Shown piece after piece: positions 26,314 to 33,166 of a DNA stretch of 46,438 nt; position 1 is the stretch's first letter, and every line of letters begins with the position of its first letter. Below the pieces are notes generated by a model, which was not told the origin of the DNA, ran no database searches, and saw nothing but the letters and a program-made list of their open reading frames with translations. The position numbers and the translations under genes were made by a program. Origin of the DNA: Clostridia bacterium. GTDB lineage: Bacteria > Acidobacteriota > Terriglobia > Terriglobales > Acidobacteriaceae. The stretch lies in the NCBI GenBank assembly GCA_035561135.1, contig DATMYA010000006.1:1-46438 (forward strand), given 5' to 3'.

Positions 26314-26988
26314 CTATGCCTTTTGCAGCGTAGCTTCGGAAGCGGCTTTCAATAACTCGCGCACGTTCTTACGCACGTCGCCCTTGCCGAATACGGCATT
26401 GCCAGCCACAAGTATCTCTGCCCCGGCTCTTACGACATCTCCAACGGTGTCCAGCCCGACACCGCCATCTACCTCGATGCGGAAGTCATGTCCATTGGCG
26501 TTGCGCATTACAACCAGCTTGCGAATCTTTTCCAGCGAGCGACGAATGAACTTCTGACCTCCGAAGCCAGGGTTCACCGACATCACGAGAACGAAGTCCA
26601 CCAGTTCAAGCACATCGCCGAGCACGTGCACAGGAGTCGCCGGGTTCAGCACCACGCCGGCACGAACGCCGTTCGTCCGGATCAGTTCCAGCGTGCGGTG
26701 AAGGTGAACACACGCTTCCTGGTGAACCGAAATCCAGTCCGCTCCTGCATCGACGAACGCCGGGATGAACTGATCCGGATTCTCGATCATCAGGTGAACG
26801 TCGATAGGGACGTCTGTCACCTTGCGGAGCGATTTCACAACCGGAGGTCCGATCGTAATGTTCGGCACAAAGTGGCCATCCATCACATCGACGTGCAGCA
26901 CCGTCGCGCCACCTTCGACCGCGGGGCGAACTTCTTCCGCCAGGCGGGCGAAATCGGCCGATAATATTGACGGCGCAAGCTCGATCAA
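26314..26988 (-). CDS. rpe: Ribulose-phosphate 3-epimerase
   Basis: Interconverts ribulose 5-phosphate and xylulose 5-phosphate in the pentose phosphate pathway. The 224 residues fit the TIM-barrel family: LAPSILSADFARL at the N-terminus, HVDVMDGHFVPNITIGPPVV (metal-binding His and Asp), IDVHLMIENPD, MSVNPGFGGQKFI, and EVDGGVGLDT near the C-terminal phosphate site. It precedes bamD on the same strand and is probably the promoter-proximal gene of that pair. Confidence 0.96.
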   Translation of the reverse strand: MIELAPSILSADFARLAEEVRPAVEGGATVLHVDVMDGHFVPNITIGPPVVKSLRKVTDVPIDVHLMIENPDQFIPAFVDAGADWISVHQEACVHLHRTLELIRTNGVRAGVVLNPATPVHVLGDVLELVDFVLVMSVNPGFGGQKFIRRSLEKIRKLVVMRNANGHDFRIEVDGGVGLDTVGDVVRAGAEILVAGNAVFGKGDVRKNVRELLKAASEATLQKA

Positions 26989-27182
26989 AGGCTTCTCTCG
27001 CTATAGTAACTGTGGAAATTCTAACACGCTGAACAGTACGCCGCCCTCATTTCCGCCCAGCAGAACAGGCCTGAGAACAATCTGGCTTACGCTCCCGAGT
27101 TGCCTGCCTGACCCGGCGGCCCGAAAAGGGCTTTCAGCGAGAAGTTGGAACTTCTCGCCGTTCTCCATGCATCCAATTACTT

Positions 27183-27605
27183 GTGACCGGCAAAAGGCTA
27201 GTGACTCGAATCTTGATGACGACGCTGCTGGCGACCGGCATCCTCATCCTCTTTGGCGTTTTGGATGCGAACGCTACGCCGATTCGCCCGGACATACAGA
27301 AGCTTCTCGAACAGCCGCCCGACGATGCTACGCAGTTTGCACCGGCGCGTGCGGGATGGCACGGCTCGGAACTTGCCAAGAGCGCCGACGCAGGCATTAA
27401 CCCGGCAATGCAGAGATTCAGCGCGGAAGCTTCCGCACATGTGTTGCGGGCCACTCTGGCAGCAGCCGCTATTCCGGATTGGCGCGCCGTCGGTGCGATT
27501 CTGCTGATCATTGTCGTGTTGCGGAAAACGCGGAAGAGGGCAACCCCGCAGCCGACGAGTACGTCAGAGTACGAACGCCCTGCAGAGATGCGGCCTGCAG
27601 CCTGA
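27183..27605 (+). CDS. Small membrane-anchored protein of unknown function
   Basis: No family recognised. The frame begins at GTG 27183, with other in-frame starts at GTG 27201 and the ATG shortly after; no strong ribosome binding site decides between them. The ~140-residue product has an N-terminal hydrophobic signal/anchor (ILMTTLLATGILILFGVL), an Ala-rich middle, a second hydrophobic segment near 103-113 (AVGAILLIIVVL), and a basic/polar tail. A very strong terminator 43 bases past the stop supports it as a real transcription unit. Confidence 0.55.
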   Translation: MTGKRLVTRILMTTLLATGILILFGVLDANATPIRPDIQKLLEQPPDDATQFAPARAGWHGSELAKSADAGINPAMQRFSAEASAHVLRATLAAAAIPDWRAVGAILLIIVVLRKTRKRATPQPTSTSEYERPAEMRPAA

Positions 27606-27647
27606 CCCAACACCCTTCAGGGGCAACAAGTTTACCGCGCGGAAGAA

Positions 27648-27688
27648 AAGGCCCGTGCCCGAAGCTGATTGGGCTCGGGCCTTTTTGC
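27648..27688 (+). terminator. Strong Rho-independent terminator
   Basis: AAGGCCCGTGCCC (27648-27660), 10-base loop, GGGCTCGGGCCTT (27671-27683), then TTTGCTT. The 13-bp stem has one mismatch. It ends the forward gene at 27183-27605 and faces the convergent YcxB-like gene. Confidence 0.92.
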
Positions 27689-27749
27689 TTGGTTCCAGTG
27701 CATTCCTTGTGTTAAGTCAGGCATCGACCGAGTACGGCTTCGCCCCGAG

Positions 27750-28247
27750 TCAGCGCTGCGACACTTTTTCCACGAGCGCCTGCCTGAACTGCTCTACCTG
27801 CGACTCGCTCAACGCCCGCTTCGGAATGGCGAGAAAACCCCCGCTTGGATAGAGGACGAACAGGGTTTCGGATTCACGGAAGCGTCTTAGCGCCGGCCAT
27901 GGCAGGGCGAGGTTTCGTCCTTCGCTGCGGAAACGTATCGCTTCGTCGTCCACGATCAGCTTCATTCCACGAAACTGTTCGGCTTGCTTACGAAACGCGC
28001 TGGTCGCGCCCGCAACTTTCAAGCGTCGCAGCATGAGCAGGATCATGCCCAGGATCCAAAAGCCGATGCTGATGGCGACTCTCTGGGTCTCCATGTACGC
28101 ATAAAGGCCGATGCCGAAAATCATCACGGCCAGCACATAGAGCGAGATCCAGCGCCAGCGCTGCTCGGAAGCCTCGGCCAGGTTGGCCCGCTGCGCGTCG
28201 GCGAAATCGTCCATCGTGAAATCAAATTGCGCTTCAATGGGTTGCAC
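27750..28247 (-). CDS. YcxB-like membrane protein
   Basis: A 165-residue protein from GTG 28247; the longer frame upstream is dominated by Arg/Gly and overlaps the promoter gap of the next gene. Two hydrophobic helices lie near residues 36-52 and 58-75, followed by the YcxB-like C-terminal domain: GMKLIVDDEAIRFRSEGRNL, LPWPALRRFRESETLFVLYP and GGFLAIPKRALSESQVEQFR. This pattern is typical of YcxB-type proteins, whose role is unknown. It is divergent from the ABC ATPase gene, with ~92 bases between the starts. Confidence 0.78.
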   Translation of the reverse strand: MQPIEAQFDFTMDDFADAQRANLAEASEQRWRWISLYVLAVMIFGIGLYAYMETQRVAISIGFWILGMILLMLRRLKVAGATSAFRKQAEQFRGMKLIVDDEAIRFRSEGRNLALPWPALRRFRESETLFVLYPSGGFLAIPKRALSESQVEQFRQALVEKVSQR

Positions 28248-28339
28248 GCGCCTAGTGCAGCACAGTTGAGTGCGCGGCGACAACTCGAATCTCGCGGCCC
28301 GGCCTCCGCCGGAGTCCGGCTCTGCTACCATCACAAACC

Positions 28340-29131
28340 GTGGCGCTGATCGAAGTCGAGAATCTGGTCAAAATCTATCCGCTTGGTGAATCCGCTTACG
28401 GCGGTCGAGCGCATGGCGAAGTGCGCGCCGTTGACGATGTTTCGCTCACGATCGAACAAGGAGAGACGCTCGGACTGGTCGGCGAATCCGGCTCCGGCAA
28501 AAGCACGCTCGGCCGACTGATCCTGCGACTGATTGAACCTACGTCAGGAATTGTGCGCTTCGCAGGTCGCGACCTTACAGCTCTCTCAGTCCGCGAAATG
28601 CGCAGGATGCGGCGCGACATGCAGATCATCTTCCAGGACCCCTTCGGGTCGCTGGACCCGCGCCTCAACGTCGAGCAGATCGTTACCGAGCCTTTCAAAA
28701 TCCACGAAAAGCTTTCGTCCACGGAGCGCCGCCGCCGGGCTGAGGATTTGCTGCGCGCCGTCGGGCTGGATTCTTCGGCGCTGGCGCGCTACCCGCACGA
28801 GTTCAGCGGAGGTCAGCGGCAGCGCGTCGGGATTGCACGCGCACTGGCTCTGCGACCGAAGTTCATCGTTGCCGACGAACCTGTGTCGGCCCTCGATGTC
28901 AGCGTAGGCGCGCAGATCGTCAACCTGCTCGCGCAACTACAGCGCGACTTCGGTCTTACGTACCTGTTTATCTCGCACTCCATGCCCGTTGTTCGGTATC
29001 TCGCAACGCGCATAGCCGTCATGCAGAGCGGCAAACTGCTGGAGGTTGGGTCAACGGAGCAGATCACAACCGCGCCTCGGCATCCATACACGCGTTCGCT
29101 GCTGGCGGCCACGCCGGAAATCCGCGCCTGA
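28340..29131 (+). CDS. Orphan oligopeptide-type ABC transporter ATP-binding protein (OppF/DppF-like)
   Basis: An ABC ATPase of 263 residues with Walker [10 protein letters not shown] (about 50-58), Q-loop in [20 protein letters not shown], signature [15 protein letters not shown], Walker [13 protein letters not shown], and the switch His in FISHS. The [22 protein letters not shown] stretch and the C-terminal [10 protein letters not shown] are hallmarks of the OppD/OppF subfamily. No permease or binding-protein gene is adjacent. The partner is therefore encoded elsewhere, or the protein acts alone. The start is GTG 28340. Confidence 0.9.
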   Translation: MALIEVENLVKIYPLGESAYGGRAHGEVRAVDDVSLTIEQGETLGLVGESGSGKSTLGRLILRLIEPTSGIVRFAGRDLTALSVREMRRMRRDMQIIFQDPFGSLDPRLNVEQIVTEPFKIHEKLSSTERRRRAEDLLRAVGLDSSALARYPHEFSGGQRQRVGIARALALRPKFIVADEPVSALDVSVGAQIVNLLAQLQRDFGLTYLFISHSMPVVRYLATRIAVMQSGKLLEVGSTEQITTAPRHPYTRSLLAATPEIRA

Positions 29132-29231
29132 CGGGGAACGCGCACAACCATTCCCAATACGTGCGCAGCGCATCGCGGTGGTACAATCCGCAACGCTAAA
29201 GCCCCATCGAGCTGAACAGGAGTCTTAAAGG

Positions 29232-29984
29232 ATGAGCTCGTCTACCGCTCCGCAACTTGCGCCGGAAGTGATGCGACTCTCAGAACCGCAACGCGTCATC
29301 AATACCTTCGTCGCGCCATCAAGAACTTTCATCGACATCCGCAACAATGCAAGCTGGTGGATGCCCTGGCTTCTCTTGTCCGTCATGTCAATGCTGTTCG
29401 TCTTCACGATGGGCCAGAAGGTTGGCTGGGAACGCATCATGCAGAACGAGATTGCGAAGAACCCGCGAGCCGTCGAACAGTTCGACAAGATGCCGGCCGA
29501 ACAACGCGACCGCGCCATGGACATGCAGGTCACGATCGGCAAGGTTTCGGGTTACATGTCTCCCCTGATCCTGCTGATCTCGGCATTGTTAATTGCCGCC
29601 GTACTGATGGCGACTTTCAACTTTGGGATAGGCGCAACGATCGGGTACAAGACGGCGCTGGCGATTGTCTTCTATGGCTGGCTGCCATCGCTTGTGACCT
29701 CACTGCTTGGCATGGTGACCTTGTACGCCGGCGTAGACCCCGATGGATTCAGTATTCGCAACCCCGTAGCCACGAACCCCGCCTACTTCATGGATGTAAC
29801 CCAGCATAAGTTTCTCTATGGAATGGCCTCGGCGCTGGACATCATCGTGATCTGGAGCATTGTGCTGATGGCCATTGGATTCTCGTCCAACAGCAAGGTG
29901 AAGCGTGGCACGGCATTCGCAGTCATCTTCGGTTGGTACATCGTCGTGAAGTTGATTGGAGCCGGATTCGCATCTGCCTTCTGA
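29232..29984 (+). CDS. YIP1-family membrane protein
   Basis: A 250-residue multi-pass protein with the Yip1 domain layout. There is a soluble N-terminal ~40 residues (SEPQRVINTFVAPSRTFIDI), then hydrophobic helices near 43-62, 108-128, 135-158, 200-218 and 225-245. YGWLPSLVTSLLGMVTLY and the terminal KRGTAFAVIFGWYIVVKL fit the family. The function in bacteria is unknown. An AGGAG and an AAAGG lie upstream of ATG 29232. A terminator follows at 30027. Confidence 0.85.
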   Translation: MSSSTAPQLAPEVMRLSEPQRVINTFVAPSRTFIDIRNNASWWMPWLLLSVMSMLFVFTMGQKVGWERIMQNEIAKNPRAVEQFDKMPAEQRDRAMDMQVTIGKVSGYMSPLILLISALLIAAVLMATFNFGIGATIGYKTALAIVFYGWLPSLVTSLLGMVTLYAGVDPDGFSIRNPVATNPAYFMDVTQHKFLYGMASALDIIVIWSIVLMAIGFSSNSKVKRGTAFAVIFGWYIVVKLIGAGFASAF

Positions 29985-30026
29985 TGAGGACGGAACACTG
30001 CACAGACTTGTCAGCTTGAAAAAGCA

Positions 30027-30053
30027 GGGGAGCGCATAAGCGCTCCCCCGTTT
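30027..30053 (+). terminator. Rho-independent terminator after the YIP1 gene
   Basis: A perfect 9-bp stem, GGGGAGCGC (30027-30035), loop ATAA, GCGCTCCCC (30040-30048), then CGTTT. The T-run is short. Confidence 0.8.
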
Positions 30054-30084
30054 CACATGGCTGACAAGCGCACGCAAAAAGAAG

Positions 30085-30121
30085 AAGTGTCATCCTTGAG
30101 CAAAGCGAAGAATCTGCTTTG
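30085..30121 (+). repeat. Dispersed repeat copy (GTCATCCTTGAGC phrase)
   Basis: The phrase GTCATCCTTGAGC followed by AAAGCGAAGAATCTGCTTT belongs to the same dispersed family as the degenerate phrase at 18311-18345 in reverse complement. It lies in the gene-free gap 29985-30580, just before hairpin copy D. Confidence 0.5.
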
Positions 30122-30124
30122 TAC

Positions 30125-30194
30125 TGGCTGGTGACGCCTATCTCAACTCTTCGGTGACGTTCCCCACATCTGCGCGGTGTTCGCAGATCCGGGG
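30125..30194 (+). repeat. Bipartite hairpin repeat, copy D
   Basis: The left half GGCTGGTGACGCCTATCTCA (from 30126), with ACTCTTCGGTGACG, is followed by CCCACATCTGCG (30163-30174), loop CGGTGTT and CGCAGATCCGGGG. The right arm has lost two outer base pairs. It matches the copies at 44.85 and 45.87 kb nearly base for base, and runs directly into RAYT-derived sequence. Confidence 0.85.
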
Positions 30195-30285
30195 CTTTCC
30201 TTTGTAACAGGCGCTGAAAATTTCCGTCCTCCGAGCGCCCCCTTCCGCAGCGATCCGGAAACGCCTTTCTGGCATAAGCGGTTGA
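30195..30285 (+). pseudogene. RAYT relic: internally deleted copy fused to hairpin D
   Basis: CTTTCCTTTGTAACAG (30195-30210) matches the flank just upstream of the RAYT at 45968. It then jumps straight to GCGCTGAAAATTTCCGTC (30211-30228) and CGCCCCCTTCCGCAGCG, which match 46206-46250 inside that gene. About 250 bases of the gene, including the HUH motif, are missing. Here the local frame still reads PFWHKR, the family's conserved FW motif. It is a non-coding remnant. Confidence 0.8.
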
Positions 30286-30437
30286 GATCGAATCGCAGCC
30301 GACAGACGCCTTGGCAGAATTCCGCGTTTGTTGGGTATCTCCCCACCTCATCCTGTATTCGTACACTCCAGGGCATCTCTACCTCCTAAGGCTTGGTGGG
30401 TGTCCCACAACTCCCTTTCCAATATTTCTAATCGGCA

Positions 30438-30473
30438 CCCTACATCGGCCCGGTTCGGCAGATGTGGGGCACC
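30438..30473 (-). repeat. Degenerate hairpin repeat, copy E
   Basis: CCTACATCGGCC, then CGGTT, then CGGCAGATGTGGGGCACC. The right part equals the outward arm seen in copies C and G, while the left arm is eroded. It closes the repeat-filled gap 30085-30473 on its far side, facing copy D, so D and E may be the two ends of one former element. Confidence 0.55.
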
Positions 30474-30580
30474 ATAACGTTCTTCCTGATTCCGAGATGT
30501 TGTCCAACGACCCAACCGCGGCGAGCATATTCGCAACCCAATACACGGTAAGTTCTGATTATTCAAGATGGGAAGTACGA

Positions 30581-31333
30581 ATGCGTAGGTTTGTGCGGCT
30601 GATGGTTGTGCTTCTCTGTTGTTCCGGCTGGCTGATTGCCCACGACAGTGAGCCGATCAATACGAACTTCGCGGCTCCGTTCACTCGTGGTGCGGGCAAC
30701 GTGCAGCTCAAGTATCAATACCTTCGCCGCGCCGATCTGTACGAGGTGCTGCCTGCGGAATTGGAATACGGCTTCGCTCCGCGCCAGCAGTTCTCAATAG
30801 GCGTTGGGCTGGATCGGCTGCATGATTCGGGAGAGACCTACATTCGTCCGGGCAATCTGGAAGTCGGATATCGGCTGCTGCTTCTGGGAGACAATTCGCG
30901 GAGGTTCGCGGTTTCCATCAACCCGGAGGTCGAACTGCCGACGGGAGACAAACGCGTGGCCGAGCGTTCGGTCGGTGCAGGCGGAACATTGAACATCGAC
31001 ACACACCTGCTGCGAGGGCTATGGACGCACACCAACATCGGCTATGAAACGGCGGTTGCTCGCATCGGCGAGGAACGCGAGAAGAACGTCATCTACAACT
31101 TCGCCGCAATGTATGAGGCCAGCGAAGCCTTTCGCCCTGTGATCGAAATCGTAGGCGTGCACGACCTCGCATCGGACAGGACGGACATCGCCTTCGTTCC
31201 GGAGGCGATTTTTGCGCCGAACCATCGCTGGGAAATCAAGGTCGGGATGCCGGTCGGCCTGACATCAACCGCACCATCCGTTGGGGCGCAACTAGCCTTG
31301 ACTTGGAAGTTCGGGGCCAGAGGACGGCAGTGA
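30581..31333 (+). CDS. Exported beta-barrel-like protein (outer-membrane type)
   Basis: A 250-residue protein from ATG 30581. The frame is open to 30311, but that part is repeat-derived. A signal peptide covers residues ~1-20 (MRRFVRLMVVLLCCSGWLIA). The rest alternates like a transmembrane beta-barrel: GNVQLKYQYLRR, LEYGFAPRQQFSIGVGLD, NLEVGYRLLLL, FAVSINPEVELPTGDKR, LWTHTNIGYETAV and a final ALTWKFGARGRQ. It resembles barrels annotated as transporter/MetA-pathway-like, but I cannot fix the family. The substrate is unknown. Confidence 0.72.
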   Translation: MRRFVRLMVVLLCCSGWLIAHDSEPINTNFAAPFTRGAGNVQLKYQYLRRADLYEVLPAELEYGFAPRQQFSIGVGLDRLHDSGETYIRPGNLEVGYRLLLLGDNSRRFAVSINPEVELPTGDKRVAERSVGAGGTLNIDTHLLRGLWTHTNIGYETAVARIGEEREKNVIYNFAAMYEASEAFRPVIEIVGVHDLASDRTDIAFVPEAIFAPNHRWEIKVGMPVGLTSTAPSVGAQLALTWKFGARGRQ

Positions 31334-31348
31334 TCCTCAACCAGAAGT

Positions 31349-31367
31349 AGCCCGCTCGCGGCGGGCT
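31349..31367. terminator. Possible bidirectional hairpin terminator
   Basis: AGCCCGC (31349-31355), loop TCGCG, GCGGGCT (31361-31367) lies between two convergent genes. T-runs are weak on both sides (GCTTCTG forward; ACTTCTGG reverse), so efficiency is doubtful. Confidence 0.45.
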
Positions 31368-31391
31368 GCTTCTGTTGCGCAATATCGTTTG

Positions 31392-32048
31392 CTACGGCTT
31401 TGCGGTGGTTTTCGTGCTCCTGGCCGGCTTCGTCGCCTTGGTCGCGACCGGGGCGGCCTCACGCAGCATCTTGTCAATGAGTTGGAAGAGCTGAGAACGA
31501 TCGACGACTTCCACGAACGGTGTCCCACGCTGGGTGTTGCTTACGACGTAGATCGTCGGAGTGTGCTCGACTCCGACACGCTGGCCGAGAGCGAAGTCGG
31601 CCTTCACCTTCGCCGCCAGCTCGCCTTTCGGATCGTAAACAAACGGCAGTGTTGTCTTGTGTTCTGCGGCCCAGCGATCGGCTATCCCGCGAAGGTTCAG
31701 CGGCGTGACGCTGCGCTGGTTCTCTAACAGGAAGCTTCGGAACTCCTCGCCCAGTGCTTTGGACTTGATATCGAAATAGCGGGCCATGACGTGCGCCTCG
31801 AAGCTCCAGTTATGCATGGGCAGCGGGAAGTCGTGACGAATGAGCGGGATTTTGTAAGTCTTGACCGCTTCCTGAAGCAAGGGCTCGGCGCGGGCGCAAT
31901 CCGGACACTGGACGTCCTCAAAGACGATGATTGCGACCTTAGCTCCTTTCGGGGGACGCAGGGAGGAGGTGTCTGCCGCCACCGCCAGCGTGCATGAGGC
32001 CAGGAGCAAAAGGCTGAGTAGCAGTGCCGTGAACTTGTTCTTCATCAT
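31392..32048 (-). CDS. DsbA-like exported thiol oxidoreductase
   Basis: A thioredoxin-fold protein of about 218 residues. The start is the ATG at 32048 or the adjacent one at 32045, behind GAGAAGA. The frame continues to 32111 but without a site. The N-terminal ~24 residues form a signal peptide (FTALLLSLLLLASCTLAVAA), and its LASC could be read as a weak lipobox. The active site is CPDC in FEDVQCPDCARAEPLL. A helical insertion follows, then the cis-Pro in EHTPTIYVV, as in DsbA/DsbG-type proteins. The tail is Lys/Thr/Ala-rich. It probably forms or reshuffles disulfides in the periplasm. It lies upstream, in map terms, of two redoxin genes. Confidence 0.88.
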   Translation of the reverse strand: MMKNKFTALLLSLLLLASCTLAVAADTSSLRPPKGAKVAIIVFEDVQCPDCARAEPLLQEAVKTYKIPLIRHDFPLPMHNWSFEAHVMARYFDIKSKALGEEFRSFLLENQRSVTPLNLRGIADRWAAEHKTTLPFVYDPKGELAAKVKADFALGQRVGVEHTPTIYVVSNTQRGTPFVEVVDRSQLFQLIDKMLREAAPVATKATKPARSTKTTAKP

Positions 32049-32350
32049 TCTTCTCGTCGTCCTTCGATTGAAGTGCCAAGTGCTGACACCCATGGTAAAT
32101 GATGCCAGCACAACTCCTGGGATTTCGCGCCATGCTGAATGCGGCGGCTGAATGCTGTGCAGTCGAGCCGTACCTCAGCGGCCAATAGCCGCTCCCCAGC
32201 CATGTTGCTAAATTCAGACCTGAAGGCCTACTCCACCCGGCATCTCTTCAATTCCAAGATAAGGCCCGAACGCTTTGCTTCCCAGACCGTATGTACTTGG
32301 ATACAGCAATCTGGGGGCAGGGTTCAAATTTCGGCCGCGCCTGTCCGAAA
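32049..32350. other. Gene-free gap with degenerate repeat
   Basis: No gene seen. CTGTGCAGTCGAGCCGTACC and TCAGCGGCCAATAGCCGCTCC (near 32157-32196) resemble the 'cctcagcggctaaagccgct' phrase of the repeat at 40577-40727. GGTTCAAAT near 32323 is not part of a tRNA, since the flanking stem does not pair. The promoter of the DsbA-like gene (minus) should lie near 32060-32110. Confidence 0.4.
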
Positions 32351-32380
32351 AACCAAAACCCCGCCAAGGTTGGCGGGGTT
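32351..32380 (-). terminator. Rho-independent terminator after the selenoprotein peroxiredoxin
   Basis: A perfect 9-bp stem: AACCCCGCC (32357-32365), loop AAGGTT, GGCGGGGTT (32372-32380). On the minus strand it is followed by TTGGTTTTTCGG. It lies 17 bases after the stop, which supports the gene being transcribed and complete. Confidence 0.92.
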
Positions 32381-32396
32381 CGTGAAAGCAGTTGGA

Positions 32397-32882
32397 TTAG
32401 AGCTTACGAAGCACGTCGAAACATTCTTCGTTATCGGGTTGCTGATCGAGCGGGTACACCTTACCGAAAGCAATTTTGCCTTCTTTGTCGATGATGAATA
32501 ATGAGCGCTCGTTGATACCCGGGATCGGATCGCCCTCACGCAGAATCCCGAACTTCCTGGCAACGTCGCCATGCGGGAAGAAGTCGCTGCACAACGGATA
32601 ATCCAGGTAACCTATCTCGCGCTTCTGCCACGCGACATGGCTTGGTATGGAATCTACACTCATGCCCAGAACCTGGGCATCGAAACCGGCGAACTTATCG
32701 AGGTCCGCGTTGTACGCCGGCATCTGGGCCGTTCAGACCGGCGTCCAGTCCAGCGGATAAAAGGCTATGACGACGTTCTTCTTTCCCCGATAGTCGCTGA
32801 GCTTTACCTTCGTTTTTACGTTGCCCACGACCGCAGGGATTTCGAAGTCGGGCGCCATGTCTCCAGCTTTCAGCGCTGCCAT
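32397..32882 (-). CDS. Peroxiredoxin with predicted selenocysteine at the peroxidatic position
   Basis: AhpC/TSA-family peroxidase reducing H2O2 or organic peroxides. The ATG at 32882 follows GGAGG with 5-base spacing. Read through one TGA (32735-32733), the frame gives 161 residues; without read-through it is split into 49 residues and an orphan C-terminal frame. The TGA is codon 50, exactly the catalytic position of PxxxTxxC: Pro43, Thr47, Sec50 in [19 protein letters not shown]-terminal [39 protein letters not shown] and [13 protein letters not shown] with Arg126 complete the fold. Cys98 and Cys154 could resolve a selenenic acid. A nonsense mutation is the alternative, but nothing else is decayed. 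selA/selB/selC are not in the window. Confidence 0.85.
32703..32735 (-). promoter_or_regulatory. In-frame TGA (Sec codon) and candidate bacterial SECIS hairpin
   Basis: TGA occupies 32735-32733. Counting its T as 1, bases 16-31 (CCGGCGTACAACGCGG) fold with one bulged G at position 18-19: CCG pairs with CGG, CG pairs with CG, leaving the loop TACAA just after G21. A short stem with a bulge and a G-U at the top, right after the TGA, matches the known form of bacterial SECIS elements such as E. coli fdhF (bulged U17, loop G23-U24). A competing hairpin pairs 32744-32738 with 32720-32714. Energies were not computed. Confidence 0.55.
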
Positions 32883-33166
32883 TCAATCCTCCGCTTGTGA
32901 ATGCAGAACTCTCCTATGAAGTACGAGAACTGCCGGACCGATTCTAAAGCGCCACTGTCAGTGGAGCAAGTCGCAGCGCTATTCCGAACTTGAAGATACC
33001 GAAATCGTGTTCGAGGCAAACGTAAAGCCAAGCATAGGGCATCGAACGGGATGGGTCATAACACTCATGTGGCCGCCGGCCCAGAAACGAGTTTGGCGGC
33101 AGCTTTCATTATTCGAATTTCCGGCGCGGGGAAGACAGCTCTGAGATCCCGTAAGGAGGAATTAAA

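Noticed and set aside
30311..30580. N-terminal extension of the barrel-like protein at 30581
   Set aside because: The extension is made of RAYT relic and hairpin sequence; a signal peptide begins at 30581.
32290..32345. tRNA-like T-loop GGTTCAAAT
   Set aside because: The bases on each side do not form a T-stem and no acceptor or anticodon arm can be drawn.
32397..32723. Reading the peroxiredoxin as a short 108-residue protein starting at the ATG at 32723
   Set aside because: That start has no ribosome binding site and begins inside the fold after the catalytic residue. The upstream 49 codons are in the same frame and match the family.
32695..32886. A small ORF in another frame over the peroxiredoxin N-terminus
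   Set aside because: Its Arg/Gly-rich product has no family features; the peroxiredoxin frame explains the sequence.
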